Shown one piece after another: positions 27,472 through 36,746 of a stretch of DNA of 64,000 nucleotides (positions are counted from its first letter, which is position 1; every line of letters begins with the position of its first letter). This DNA comes from Aliikangiella sp. G2MR2-5. GTDB lineage: Bacteria > Pseudomonadota > Gammaproteobacteria > Enterobacterales > Kangiellaceae. The notes below the pieces were generated by a model. The model was given only the letters and a program-made list of their open reading frames with translations. It searched no databases and was not told the origin of the DNA. The position numbers and the translations under genes are program-made. The stretch covers positions 186,001-250,000 of the forward strand of contig NZ_JADPQF010000001.1 of NCBI RefSeq assembly GCF_015687155.1. The letters are read 5' to 3'.

Positions 27472-28239
27472 CTACTGATTTGTTGCTATCTTGACGCTCA
27501 GCTGGTTTTTGCCCGTAACTATAGCATCAAAAACCCGTTTTGACTGTGAGTTTCGTACCTGTACTGATTCTCCTAGAGTGGCATCCGAGAGAGCAATGCC
27601 CTCAACGTTAATCGCAAGGAAATCGCTTCTTGCGGATACATTGACTTTTTCTCCGCGACAAACCATACAGATACTGTTGCTCAATACTACGCTTCCTGCA
27701 CGTAGATTTCTTTTGGGGCTTGTTCCCAGTATTTTTTCAATCTGAATCTCAGGCTTGACTCTGAAGTTCTCAATTGAAATCAACTGTTTTATCAAATCAG
27801 ACTTGCCAAATACGTCATCTTTTTGCATTTGACGAGTCGTAACCCAAACCTGTTGCATAACTTCTACTTTTGCCGACAAGTAAATTTTCCATTGTCGGCT
27901 TCCCGGGCATTTGACTCCGACCGTTGTTTTACCGATCAATTTAGAGCCCGGAGATAAGAATACTTGCAGTTTTTCATCACAGGCAGCCAAACGGGTTCTC
28001 GGGTCGATAGAATCGACAGAAACCCTGCTACTTTGGTTATCGGCAGAATGCTGCTTTTCTTCAAGGAAAATTCTTGCCGCTTGTTGAACTTTTGCAAGCG
28101 ATTGATGGTCCTGCTTTACACGAATCTGTTGTGTGGCGAATACTGAGGGGGATGACAGGCATAGATAAATGAGCAAAATCAGTGGGCTACCCAAGTTCCA
28201 GGGGAATGCTTGTGTTTTGATTTTTTTACCTTTTTCCAT
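27472..28239 (-). CDS. flgA: Flagellar basal body P-ring assembly chaperone FlgA
   Basis: A 255-residue periplasmic protein. It has a signal peptide (MEKGKKIKTQ..., cleavage after PSVFA, about residue 36), then the SAF-like FlgA fold with SIDPRTRLAACDEKLQVFL, a GVKCPGSRQWKIYL stretch, RNLRAGSVVLSNSICM and the closing VQVRNSQSKRVFDAIVTG. It assists FlgI assembly into the P ring. I chose the ATG at 28239, 5 bases after AGGA; an adjacent ATG at 28242 is equally possible and the longer open frame to 28317 is not supported. First gene of flgAMN, behind a sigma-54 promoter. Confidence 0.92.
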   Translation of the reverse strand: MEKGKKIKTQAFPWNLGSPLILLIYLCLSSPSVFATQQIRVKQDHQSLAKVQQAARIFLEEKQHSADNQSSRVSVDSIDPRTRLAACDEKLQVFLSPGSKLIGKTTVGVKCPGSRQWKIYLSAKVEVMQQVWVTTRQMQKDDVFGKSDLIKQLISIENFRVKPEIQIEKILGTSPKRNLRAGSVVLSNSICMVCRGEKVNVSARSDFLAINVEGIALSDATLGESVQVRNSQSKRVFDAIVTGKNQLSVKIATNQ

Positions 28240-28310
28240 CATTTTCCTGTGCTTCGACAATTTTTGGCTATACTTAAATTCATCAGAAAGAAGACAACTT
28301 TTAGTAAGAT

Positions 28311-28328
28311 AAAGCAAATAATATGCCC
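28311..28328 (-). promoter_or_regulatory. Sigma-54 promoter of flgAMN
   Basis: The minus strand reads GGGCATATTATTTGCTTT: GG (28327-28326) and GC (28315-28314) are 10 bases apart. Start of transcription near 28302, about 62 bases before flgA. Confidence 0.7.
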
Positions 28329-28386
28329 ATTACTATGATGAAGGTCCTTTTCAATGAGTATTGGCGAAAAATAGGATGGTGAAAGA

Positions 28387-29313
28387 ATGTCGAGCATTCT
28401 AGATTCGGTTAATCAACGAACCCAAATGGTAGGTCAAAACCGGCTGGAGCTTCTCCTGTTTAAGTTACGTGGAAAGCAGGTTTATGGCATCAATGTATTT
28501 AAAGTCAGGGAAGTACTGCAGTGTCCTGAGTTGACAGAGCTGCCGCAACGAAACCCGGTAGTTAGAGGTGTCGCTCATATTCGGGGAATTACCATTTCAG
28601 TTATTGATTTGAGTTTGGCGGTCGGAGGTCCTTCTCTCGGTGATGTTAAAAACTGCTTTGTAGTAATCGCAGAATATAATCGAAAGGTTCAGGGTTTTTT
28701 GGTTCGATCTGTAGAACGAATTGTAAATATGAATTGGAGTGATATACATCCACCTCCGAAGGGGTCTGGCAAAAGTAGCTATTTGACGGCCGTTACCGAT
28801 ATTGACGGTGAAATAGTTGAAATTATTGATGTCGAAAAAATATTGGCTGAGATAACCCCGAACAATGCGCAGGTAAGTCAGGAGATTGTTGAAGAAAATA
28901 TCAACAGAGCTCCACAAGATAAAGTAGTCTTGATTGCTGACGATTCCGCAGTTGCGCGTGGCCAAATCAAGCGAACAATTGAGCAAATTGGGTATAAAAC
29001 CAAAGTTTGCAAAGATGGAAAAGAGGCTTATGAATGGCTAAACAGTATTGTTGATGAAGGGAAAAATATTGATGATGAAGTTCTACTGCTGATATCGGAC
29101 ATCGAAATGCCTGAAATGGATGGCTACACACTGACTGCCGAAATCCGAGCTAACCCAAAACTCAGTCATATGTGGGTCCTTTTGCATACTTCGCTGAGCG
29201 GAGTTTTCAATGAGGCGATGGTGCAAAAAGTTGGAGCGAATGATTTCATTCCCAAGTTCAATCCAGATGAGTTGGCACAAGCTGTGCAGAAGCGAATGGA
29301 AATTGAAGACTAG
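28387..29313 (+). CDS. cheV: Chemotaxis protein CheV
   Basis: A 308-residue protein with an N-terminal CheW-like scaffold domain (about 15-160; ELLLFKLRGKQVYGINVFKVREV, VRGVAHIRGITISVIDL) and a C-terminal response-regulator receiver domain (about 178-305; VVLIADDSAVARGQIKRTIEQIG, phospho-acceptor in LISDIEMPEMDGYTL, Lys in VQKVGANDFIPKF). CheV couples receptors to CheA and is tuned by phosphorylation. It is followed by cheR and transcribed divergently from flgA, the usual order in polar-flagellum gene sets. Confidence 0.95.
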   Translation: MSSILDSVNQRTQMVGQNRLELLLFKLRGKQVYGINVFKVREVLQCPELTELPQRNPVVRGVAHIRGITISVIDLSLAVGGPSLGDVKNCFVVIAEYNRKVQGFLVRSVERIVNMNWSDIHPPPKGSGKSSYLTAVTDIDGEIVEIIDVEKILAEITPNNAQVSQEIVEENINRAPQDKVVLIADDSAVARGQIKRTIEQIGYKTKVCKDGKEAYEWLNSIVDEGKNIDDEVLLLISDIEMPEMDGYTLTAEIRANPKLSHMWVLLHTSLSGVFNEAMVQKVGANDFIPKFNPDELAQAVQKRMEIED

Positions 29314-29348
29314 ATTGCCTGGTCTTCACATTCATAAGATCCTGATTC

Positions 29349-30158
29349 ATGGAAATTTCAGCTGGCGAATACGCGAGATTTAAAACTCTTCTTGAGAAAC
29401 AGAGCGGCATACTTCTTGGCGAGAACAAGCAATACCTGGTGATTAGCAGGTTGAGCTCCCTCATGCAAAGCAAAGGTTATTCCAGTATGTCTGAGTTGCT
29501 TGATGCAAGCGAGAGAATTGGCGGAACAGGGCTGCTCAAAGAAGTTGTGGACAAAATGACCACAAACGAAACCCTGTGGTTTCGAGATCGCTATCCTTTC
29601 GAATACCTGACTAAACAGATTGTCCCAGAGATTAAACGAAAATCACTGAACTTTAGAATTTGGTGCGCAGCATGTTCTACCGGACAGGAGCCCTATTCAA
29701 TAGCTATGCAACTGGACGAAGTTGCTAATCTTAACAATGCTGAGATTATTGCGACAGATCTATCCGAGAGAGTTTTGAACAAAGCCAAGCAGGGTATTTA
29801 TCAGCAAATCGAACTTAACCGCGGAATGCCACAGGATAAGTTAAGTCGATACTTCAAGCCTACCCCGAATAATAACTGGCAGGTGATCGATCGACTGCGA
29901 ACAAAAATCCGTTTTCAACCTCTGAATCTGCTTAATTTTCCATATGCCGGCTTAGGTAAGTTTGATGTGATTTTTTGTCGGAATGTTCTAATTTATTTTT
30001 CTAATGAAAATAAAACTAGAGTGATCAATGGTCTTGTCAATAATCTCAAACCTGGAGGCTACCTTTTTCTCGGAGCCTCGGAAGCTTTGACAAGGGACTG
30101 TCAGCCCCTATCCATGGTTCGTTGTAATCCCGGACTGGTATATCAAAAATCGGTATAG
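29349..30158 (+). CDS. cheR: Chemotaxis protein methyltransferase CheR
   Basis: A 269-residue SAM-dependent methyltransferase that methylates Glu residues of chemoreceptors for adaptation. N-terminal helical domain (about 1-75), then the catalytic domain with TTNETLWFRDRYPF, SAM-binding WCAACSTGQEPYSIAM, EIIATDLSERVLNKAKQGIY, FDVIFCRNVLIYFS and LKPGGYLFLGASE. Full length for the family. 35 bases after cheV. The rod/hook operon begins 218 bases further on under its own promoter. Confidence 0.96.
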   Translation: MEISAGEYARFKTLLEKQSGILLGENKQYLVISRLSSLMQSKGYSSMSELLDASERIGGTGLLKEVVDKMTTNETLWFRDRYPFEYLTKQIVPEIKRKSLNFRIWCAACSTGQEPYSIAMQLDEVANLNNAEIIATDLSERVLNKAKQGIYQQIELNRGMPQDKLSRYFKPTPNNNWQVIDRLRTKIRFQPLNLLNFPYAGLGKFDVIFCRNVLIYFSNENKTRVINGLVNNLKPGGYLFLGASEALTRDCQPLSMVRCNPGLVYQKSV

Positions 30159-30284
30159 GTTGTTGCCGCTTTTGCGGTTGTTCTTTGCCGCTTTGTTAAC
30201 AAGTGAAAATGTTTTTCCTCACTAAAGCCTCTAAATAAGCCAACTCAGCACCCGGATCTTAATTTCTTTCTCTCTTTAATTTTA

Positions 30285-30302
30285 TTGGCATAAGCTTTGC
30301 AC
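30285..30302 (+). promoter_or_regulatory. Sigma-54 promoter of the flgB operon
   Basis: TTGGCATAAGCTTTGCAC is a near-consensus site: GG 30287-30288 and GC 30299-30300 with 10 bases between. Start near 30312. The leader then holds an inverted repeat ATCAGGG (30315-30321) / CCCTGAT (30345-30351) and the palindrome GGTCTAGACC (30337-30346). Confidence 0.8.
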
Positions 30303-30376
30303 TTTCACATCTAAATCAGGGAATTCGGATTTGAAAGGTCTAGACCCTGATAAATTGATTTGAAGAGATATAAGAG

Positions 30377-30775
30377 ATGACCATCAATTTTGATAAAGCT
30401 TTTGGCATTCATGAACAAGCCTTGGAGTTGAGAGCACAGCGAGCCAAAGTATTAGCGAATAATCTCGCCAATGCGGACACGCCAAACTTTAAAGCTCAAG
30501 ATATTGATTTTACGCAAGCGCTCAAACAAGCGAGCGAAGGGTTGAGTTCAAGTCTGGCAAGAACTCATGATATGCATTTGGACTCCAAACTTGGTCGGGA
30601 AATCCCGGGACTTTCTTACCGTATTCCTAACATGCCTGACACGGGCGATGGAAATTCTGTTGATGCACAAGTTGAGCAGGCCAAATTTGCAGAAAATGCA
30701 CTTCAATATCAAACATCCCTGAAGTTTTTAAATGGCAAGATCAAGGGCTTATTAACGGCCCTTAAAGGAGAGTAA
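30377..30775 (+). CDS. flgB: Flagellar proximal rod protein FlgB
   Basis: A 132-residue rod protein, usual length. The N-terminal flagellar rod motif LRAQRAKVLANNLANADTPNFKAQDIDF and the C-terminal helix FAENALQYQTSLKFLNGKIKGLLTALKG are intact; these pair in the coiled D0 domain of the axial structure. It lies at the MS-ring side of the rod. First gene of flgBCDEFGHIJKL, and its stop is only 2 bases before flgC. Confidence 0.96.
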   Translation: MTINFDKAFGIHEQALELRAQRAKVLANNLANADTPNFKAQDIDFTQALKQASEGLSSSLARTHDMHLDSKLGREIPGLSYRIPNMPDTGDGNSVDAQVEQAKFAENALQYQTSLKFLNGKIKGLLTALKGE

Positions 30776-30777
30776 AA

Positions 30778-31206
30778 GTGAGCTTATATGACATCTTCGA
30801 TATCAGTGGTTCTGGCATGTCCGCGCAAAGCGTTCGTCTTAATACCACCGCGAGCAATATTGCTAATGCTCATAGTATTGCTAGTAGTACCGATGAAACT
30901 TATAAAGCTCGCCATCCAGTTTTTCAGGCAGTGATGAATGGAGTGGATGTAAAAAATCATGGAGTATCACCCAATGCAGGAGTGCAGGTCGCGGGCATTG
31001 TAGAGAGTCAGGCTGACGCTGTTGCTCGTTATCAACCTGATCATCCTTTAGCTGATGAAAAAGGATTTGTATATACACCAAATATAAACATCGTTGAAGA
31101 AATGGCCAATATGATATCGGCATCACGTTCATATCAAAGTAATGTTCAAGTGGCTAATTTAACTAAAAATCTTTTAACCAAAACTCTCAACTTAGGTAAT
31201 AGCTAG
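30778..31206 (+). CDS. flgC: Flagellar rod protein FlgC
   Basis: A 142-residue proximal rod protein with the N-terminal motif RLNTTASNIANAHSIASSTDETYKARHPVF and the C-terminal helix NIVEEMANMISASRSYQSNVQVANLTKNLLTKTL. Start is GTG at 30778; its ribosome-binding site AAAGGAG overlaps the end of flgB, so translation of the two is probably coupled. Confidence 0.96.
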   Translation: MSLYDIFDISGSGMSAQSVRLNTTASNIANAHSIASSTDETYKARHPVFQAVMNGVDVKNHGVSPNAGVQVAGIVESQADAVARYQPDHPLADEKGFVYTPNINIVEEMANMISASRSYQSNVQVANLTKNLLTKTLNLGNS

Positions 31207-31272
31207 GAGTTAACTACTCCCTGCGCTACGAGAAATAGAAAACGCTGACAATGTAAAGATAGAGAATAGATC

Positions 31273-31950
31273 ATGACTACTACAGTAAATAATACAGATT
31301 ATTCTTCGATGGGTTTGAATACACATTCTGCAGCTAACAGAGAAATCAAGAAAGAACTAGGACAAGCTGACTTTTTAGCACTATTGACGACTCAACTAGC
31401 GAATCAAGACCCTCTGGAACCGGTTGATAATAAAGAATTTATTTCGCAGATGTCTCAGTTTGCAAGTGTTGACAGTTTGCAAACACTTGTGAATCAATTT
31501 TCTGACTTATCGAACTCATTGACTTCTAATCAAGCGCTTCAGGCTTCGGCATTAGTTGGTCGAAATGTACTGATAGCAGGTAATGAGGGGTATCTTACGC
31601 CTGGAGGTAGCATAGCAGGTCAGTTGAATCTTGATCAAACGACAACCAACATTCGCTTTGAAATTAAAGATAGTGCTGGACAGGTTGTTCGAAGTATACA
31701 GGTTGGAACCCAGGAAGCTGGTGACATTGATTTTATCTGGGACGGGATGAATGATAGCGGTCAGCCTTTACCTGAAGGGAACTATACCGTTGCAGCGTAT
31801 GGTCAGGTAGGCGGTTCAACCGAGCAATTAAAAACTTCAATCATTGCCAGAGTTCAAAGTGTCAATCTTGGAAGTCCCGACGGAAAAATTTTAGTTAATC
31901 TGACCGGCTTAGGTCAGGTTAATTTTGATGATATTAAACAGATTGGATAG
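31273..31950 (+). CDS. flgD: Flagellar hook capping/scaffold protein FlgD
   Basis: A 225-residue hook assembly cap. The conserved N-terminal segment ADFLALLTTQLANQDPLEPVDNKEFISQMSQFASVDSLQTL (about 35-75) directs export. The C-terminal half holds the FlgD Ig-like and tudor domains (FIWDGMNDSGQPLPEGNYTV). It caps the growing hook while FlgE subunits are added. Located 66 bases after flgC; no promoter is seen in the gap. Confidence 0.95.
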   Translation: MTTTVNNTDYSSMGLNTHSAANREIKKELGQADFLALLTTQLANQDPLEPVDNKEFISQMSQFASVDSLQTLVNQFSDLSNSLTSNQALQASALVGRNVLIAGNEGYLTPGGSIAGQLNLDQTTTNIRFEIKDSAGQVVRSIQVGTQEAGDIDFIWDGMNDSGQPLPEGNYTVAAYGQVGGSTEQLKTSIIARVQSVNLGSPDGKILVNLTGLGQVNFDDIKQIG

Positions 31951-32000
31951 ATTTAAATTTAGTAAAAAATTTTAGGTTTCTTAAAAGCAGGAGAGTTGTT

Positions 32001-33290
32001 ATGTCTTTTAATACAGCGTTAAGTGGTTTAAATGCGGCGCAGGCAGATTTGAATGTGACTGCCAATAACATTGCTAATGTTAGTACAACAGGTTTTAAAG
32101 AGTCGCGAACGGAGTTTGCTGATATATTTTCTACTACCTCGTTCGGAAGCTCTTCAACGACAATCGGTAATGGCGTATTGCTGGCAAATGTGGCGCAACA
32201 GTTCAATCAGGGAAACCTGGAATTTACTTCCAACACACTCGATCTTGCTGTTTCAGGAGAAGGTTTTTTCATTCTCAATCCCGGCGAAAATAATAGCAAT
32301 GCTATTTTTACAAGAAATGGTGAATTAGGCGTCGATAGCAATGGTTTTGTGGTCAACAATGCTGGAGCGAGACTTCAGGTTTTTCCAGTAAATGCCGATG
32401 GAACAGTAACGGCTACAAGTTTATCCAGTACCATTGCTTTGCAACTTCCGCAAACCGCGGGCGTTCCAACCATTACTACACAGGTTGATATTGGTGTTAA
32501 CTTGCCTGCAGCCGGCGCAGTTCTCGACCCTCTGGCTTTTGATCCAACTCAGGCATCAACTTTTAACGCATCAACTTCTTTGACTGTATTTGATTCCCTG
32601 GGTGAAAGCCATGTTGTTACCGCTTACTATGTAAAAGTCGCAGATAATCAATGGGCTACCTATTACAATACCACAGATGCAGGTGGTGCTACTTTGCCTA
32701 TTGATATCGCAGGGGGAATTGCCGGTGCAGGCGGACAACTTTACCACATTTCCGATTTTGACAATTCAGGGAGCTTTCTTTCAAATACGCCTGATCCAAT
32801 AATAACCACCGCAGTTGATTTCGGTAATGGTTCCGATCCGACTCAAACTCTGACATTTAATTATGCTGGCAACGGTACAACGCAGTTTTCGTCGCCTTTT
32901 ACAGTAAACGTACTTGACCAAAATGGTTTTCCAATTGGTCGTTTAACTGGCGTTGAGATTTCTGATACAGGAGTAGTTAGAGCAAACTTCAGCAATGGGC
33001 AAACTACTGCTCTGGGTAAAATAGCCCTGTCTCGTTTTCAAAATGCACAAGGTCTGGCACAAATAGGAAATAACTCCTGGCAGGATACTATCGAGTCAGG
33101 TACACCTCTGGTCGGTGAGGCTTTAACTTCTAGTTTTGGTCAAATTCGTTCGGGAGCTTTGGAAGTTTCCAACGTGGACTTAACTGCACAGTTAGTCAAT
33201 TTAATTTCGGCACAACGAAATTTTCAGGCAAACGCAAAATCAATTGAAACGAATAATACAGTAACTCAGGCGATAATTAACATCCGATAA
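32001..33290 (+). CDS. flgE: Flagellar hook protein FlgE
   Basis: A 429-residue hook subunit. The N-terminal rod motif LNVTANNIANVSTTGFKESRTEFADIF, the internal FlgE/F/G motif VSGEGFFILNPG, and the C-terminal helix LEVSNVDLTAQLVNLISAQRNFQANAKSIETNNTVTQAIINI are all present. Residues 165-330 form the variable outer D2 domain. AGGAG precedes the ATG. Confidence 0.96.
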   Translation: MSFNTALSGLNAAQADLNVTANNIANVSTTGFKESRTEFADIFSTTSFGSSSTTIGNGVLLANVAQQFNQGNLEFTSNTLDLAVSGEGFFILNPGENNSNAIFTRNGELGVDSNGFVVNNAGARLQVFPVNADGTVTATSLSSTIALQLPQTAGVPTITTQVDIGVNLPAAGAVLDPLAFDPTQASTFNASTSLTVFDSLGESHVVTAYYVKVADNQWATYYNTTDAGGATLPIDIAGGIAGAGGQLYHISDFDNSGSFLSNTPDPIITTAVDFGNGSDPTQTLTFNYAGNGTTQFSSPFTVNVLDQNGFPIGRLTGVEISDTGVVRANFSNGQTTALGKIALSRFQNAQGLAQIGNNSWQDTIESGTPLVGEALTSSFGQIRSGALEVSNVDLTAQLVNLISAQRNFQANAKSIETNNTVTQAIINIR

Positions 33291-33336
33291 CGGGATCATT
33301 TCGGTGTTTAAGCATTAACTTAAGAGATGTTCGAAA

Positions 33337-34074
33337 ATGGATAAATTACTCTATATAGCGATGACCGGTGCTAGAGAAACTTCTCTGGCACAGGCCAATT
33401 CTGCAAATAATTTAGCCAATGCCAAAACGACCGCCTTTAAAGCGGAACTCGCCCAGTTTCGAGCTATGCCTGTCTATGGAGATGGACATCCGAGTCGTGC
33501 TTTTGTAATGGCTGAAAGACCAGGACATAATTTTGATCAGGGAAGTGCCCAAACTACCGGAAGAAATCTGGATGTTGCAATTTCTGGTGAAGGTTGGTTT
33601 GTCACTCAAAACGCTGAGGGAGAAGAACGCTTAACTCGTCGAGGGGATCTCAAAATTTTGCCTACAGGAGAGTTAGTAAACGGGGCAGACAATCCCATTT
33701 TCGGAGATGGCGGACCTATTGCGCTACCACCATTTGAAAAAATTGATATTGCAAAGGATGGAACAATAACCATTCTTCCTTTAGGTGCCGAAGAAACGGC
33801 AACGGCAATTGTTGACCGCATTCGAATGGTTAATCCGGCACTTTCTGACCTCGAAAAGGATACCAATGGTCTTTTCCGTAGTCGTGAAGGAAATCCTTTT
33901 GTTGCCGATGCAGCCGTTTCACTACAAAGTGGTGCGTTAGAGTCGAGTAATGTTAGTGTCGTTGGCGAGTTGACCAATATGATTAACTTATCGCGTCAAT
34001 ATGAAGTACAGGTCAAGTTAATGGCTTCAGTAGAGGAAAACGGCCAGGTTCTGGATCGATTATTGCAACCATAG
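33337..34074 (+). CDS. flgF: Flagellar basal-body rod protein FlgF
   Basis: A 245-residue proximal rod protein of the FlgE/F/G family. It has ANSANNLANAKTTAFKAELAQFRAMPVYG at the N-terminus, VAISGEGWFVTQN in the middle and LESSNVSVVGELTNMINLSRQYEVQVKLM at the C-terminus. The start MDKLLYIAMTGARE is typical of FlgF. Length is normal. Confidence 0.95.
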   Translation: MDKLLYIAMTGARETSLAQANSANNLANAKTTAFKAELAQFRAMPVYGDGHPSRAFVMAERPGHNFDQGSAQTTGRNLDVAISGEGWFVTQNAEGEERLTRRGDLKILPTGELVNGADNPIFGDGGPIALPPFEKIDIAKDGTITILPLGAEETATAIVDRIRMVNPALSDLEKDTNGLFRSREGNPFVADAAVSLQSGALESSNVSVVGELTNMINLSRQYEVQVKLMASVEENGQVLDRLLQP

Positions 34075-34106
34075 ATCAAAGCTAGTTTATTTTTGAGGTA
34101 ACTACT

Positions 34107-34895
34107 ATGCACCCCGCACTTTGGATTTCTAAAACAGGGCTTGAAGCACAAACAAAAGACTTGGCGGTAATTTCAAATAACTTAGCCAATGCCGGTACCG
34201 TTGGTTTTAAAAAGTCTCGGGTAGCGTTTGAAGATCTTTTTTATCAAAACTTGAGACAACCAGGGGCGCAAGCGTCGCAAGACTCGCGTATTCCAACTGG
34301 ATTACAGATTGGTACCGGTGTAAAGGTTGTTGCGACACAAAAGATTCATACTCAAGGAAGTTTTCAGACAACCGACAATCAGCTAGATATGGCAATTCAA
34401 GGAGCGGGCTTCTTTCAGATTTTACTACCTGACGGGACAACGGGATATACTCGTGCCGGTAATTTTACTCTGGATGAAAATGGTCAGATAGTTACTCAGG
34501 GGAGCGGCTATGTGCTACAACCGGCAATTACAGTTCCGCAAACGTCTGTAACTTTAGATGTTGCTATCGATGGTACGATTTCGGTACAGGAAGCAGGTCA
34601 GGCTGCGCCCACAATATTAGGAAATCTTCAGCTTGCTGATTTTGTTAACCCCACGGGTTTACAGCCAATAGGTGAAAATCTCTATCTGGAAACAGGTAGT
34701 AGTGGTGCTCCGGTTATTGGCACACCAGGACTGGATGGTTTGGGTACAGTCAGAGGTGGAATGTTGGAGACTTCAAACGTTTCGACAGTCGAAGAATTAG
34801 TGTCAATGATCGAAACTCAACGCACATACGAAACTAACGCCAAAGTACTTTCGGCAGTGGATCAAATGTTGCAGTTCGTTAATCAGACGCTTTAA
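34107..34895 (+). CDS. flgG: Flagellar distal rod protein FlgG
   Basis: A 262-residue distal rod subunit, the usual length. It begins MHPALWISKTGLEAQTKDLAVISNNLANAGTVGFKKSRVAFEDL, keeps the MAIQGAGFFQI motif and ends with the signature LETSNVSTVEELVSMIETQRTYETNAKVLSAVDQMLQ. It passes through the L and P rings. AGGTAA precedes the ATG. Confidence 0.97.
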   Translation: MHPALWISKTGLEAQTKDLAVISNNLANAGTVGFKKSRVAFEDLFYQNLRQPGAQASQDSRIPTGLQIGTGVKVVATQKIHTQGSFQTTDNQLDMAIQGAGFFQILLPDGTTGYTRAGNFTLDENGQIVTQGSGYVLQPAITVPQTSVTLDVAIDGTISVQEAGQAAPTILGNLQLADFVNPTGLQPIGENLYLETGSSGAPVIGTPGLDGLGTVRGGMLETSNVSTVEELVSMIETQRTYETNAKVLSAVDQMLQFVNQTL

Positions 34896-34911
34896 TCATT
34901 CTAGAGTCAAA

Positions 34912-35634
34912 ATGATGACATACCGCTTCATAATCAAAGTTGCCCTTGCATTTGCCAGTATTGTAATGATTACCGGTTGTACTACGATTTATCAGGATGC
35001 TCAACAGGATGATCCATACTGGGCTCCGGCAATGCCGCAAACTAGTGATACAAGCCAAAGCAACCCTGGTGCTATTTATAACCCGGGTTCAGCACAAATG
35101 CTTTTTCAGGATAAAAAGGCTCATCGAATCGGGGACCTGATTACGGTCGTCTTAACCGAAAGTACCAATGCAACAAAAACTGCAGACACCGAGTTAGACA
35201 AAGATTCAAGTTTGGATTTATCGGAAGTAAATCTTTTAGGCAAGAACAACGTGAGTTTATGGGGACCTACCACACAAAGCAATAACGAGGCGAGCTTAAG
35301 TGGTGACGCAACAGCTTCCAGAAGTTTTAAAGCTGAAACTGATTCTGCGCAAAGTAACAAGCTACAGGGAACAATTACCGTTACAGTTCATCAGGTTTAT
35401 CCTAATGGAAACCTGGTAATCAAAGGTGAAAAGTGGATCTCCCTTAATCAAGGAAGTGAGTTTATTCGAGTTGCTGGAATAATTCGCCCGGAAGATATCG
35501 ATAAGGATAATCAGATTGCCTCAACCCGAGTCGCCAACGCTAGAATTTCCTACGGTGGAACAGGACCACTGGCTGAAGCAAATGAGGAAGGATGGTTGTC
35601 TCGATTTTTCAATTCTGGATGGTGGCCTTTCTAA
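34912..35634 (+). CDS. flgH: Flagellar L-ring lipoprotein FlgH
   Basis: A 240-residue outer-membrane lipoprotein. The signal peptide ends in the lipobox ITGC (Cys near 23). The family core includes [24 protein letters not shown] and [35 protein letters not shown], then [24 protein letters not shown] at the end. It forms the L-ring bushing in the outer membrane. Its TAA overlaps the flgI ATG as TAATG. Confidence 0.96.
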   Translation: MMTYRFIIKVALAFASIVMITGCTTIYQDAQQDDPYWAPAMPQTSDTSQSNPGAIYNPGSAQMLFQDKKAHRIGDLITVVLTESTNATKTADTELDKDSSLDLSEVNLLGKNNVSLWGPTTQSNNEASLSGDATASRSFKAETDSAQSNKLQGTITVTVHQVYPNGNLVIKGEKWISLNQGSEFIRVAGIIRPEDIDKDNQIASTRVANARISYGGTGPLAEANEEGWLSRFFNSGWWPF

Positions 35635-36734
35635 TGAACATTTCACGTAACATTTTTTTGATTTTCATTTGTTTCTTTGTGTCGCTAGATTCTTTTGCCG
35701 AAAGGATTAAAGATATTACCAGCGTTCAGGGTGTACGAGAAAACCAGTTAATCGGTTATGGCCTGGTTGTGGGCCTGGACGGTACTGGTGAAAAAACCAA
35801 ATATACCGAGCAAACTTTTAGAACCATGCTTGCTCGATTTGGAATAAATGTTCCTCAGGGAAGTCAGTTGAAATTGAAAAACTCTGCCGCTGTTGCTGTT
35901 CACGCAACTTTGCCTGCATTTGCCAAAGCCGGGCAAACAATCGATATAACAGTAAGCAGTTTAGGTGAAGCAAAAAGTTTACGTGGAGGTACTCTTTTAA
36001 TGACACCACTAAGAGGTGCAAATGGTAATACTTATGCAATAGCTCAGGGTAATCTTGTTGTCGGAGGATTTGGTGCTCAAGGGGGAGATGGATCAAAAAT
36101 TTCCGTCAATCACCAGACTGTAGGCAGAGTACCTAATGGAGCGACTGTGGAGCAAACAGTTGCTACCAATTTTCTAACAGCAGATCATCTGGTGTTCAAT
36201 CTGAATGAGCCCGACTTCACCACTGCAGTAAGGTTAGCCAAGGCGATCAACAAGACAATTGGACCCAATACCGCTCGACCGGTCGACCAAACTTCGATAC
36301 AGGTCAATGCGCCAAGAGATTCTGCTCAGAGAATCCACTACTTGTCACTGCTGGAAAATATTGAAGTCGAGCCTGCAGAATCGGTTGGCAAAATAGTGGT
36401 CAACTCGAGAACTGGCACTATTGTAATTGGTAAACACGTAAATCTTAAAGAAGCAGCTGTGGCCCATGGAAATTTAGTCGTAAAAATTAAAGAAGTGCAA
36501 GAAGTATCACAGCCTGCACCTTTGTCTCAACAAGGTACTACGGTAACGACGCTGGACTCAGGTATAGAGTTGGATTCAGGCAATACCAGAATGTTTCATT
36601 TCAGACCCGGAGCCACGTTGCAGCAACTTGTCGAAGCCGTTAACGCTGTAGGCGCTGCGCCTGGTGATGTAATGGCTATTTTAGAGGCTTTAAAACAGGC
36701 TGGCGCAATTAACGGTGAATTAATCGTTATTTAG
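35634..36734 (+). CDS. flgI: Flagellar P-ring protein FlgI
   Basis: A 366-residue periplasmic ring protein. Signal peptide [22 protein letters not shown], cleaved before [32 protein letters not shown], the very conserved mature N-terminus. Start is the ATG overlapping the flgH stop; a longer frame from 35592 would put 14 residues ahead of the signal peptide and is rejected. It builds the P ring in the peptidoglycan with help from FlgA. Closing segment [23 protein letters not shown] is typical. Confidence 0.96.
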   Translation: MNISRNIFLIFICFFVSLDSFAERIKDITSVQGVRENQLIGYGLVVGLDGTGEKTKYTEQTFRTMLARFGINVPQGSQLKLKNSAAVAVHATLPAFAKAGQTIDITVSSLGEAKSLRGGTLLMTPLRGANGNTYAIAQGNLVVGGFGAQGGDGSKISVNHQTVGRVPNGATVEQTVATNFLTADHLVFNLNEPDFTTAVRLAKAINKTIGPNTARPVDQTSIQVNAPRDSAQRIHYLSLLENIEVEPAESVGKIVVNSRTGTIVIGKHVNLKEAAVAHGNLVVKIKEVQEVSQPAPLSQQGTTVTTLDSGIELDSGNTRMFHFRPGATLQQLVEAVNAVGAAPGDVMAILEALKQAGAINGELIVI

Positions 36735-36746
36735 AAAGTTATTAAT

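Noticed and set aside
35592-35633. Extended N-terminus of FlgI
   Set aside because: It would place 14 residues before a clear signal peptide, lies inside flgH, and the ATG at 35634 is coupled to the flgH stop.
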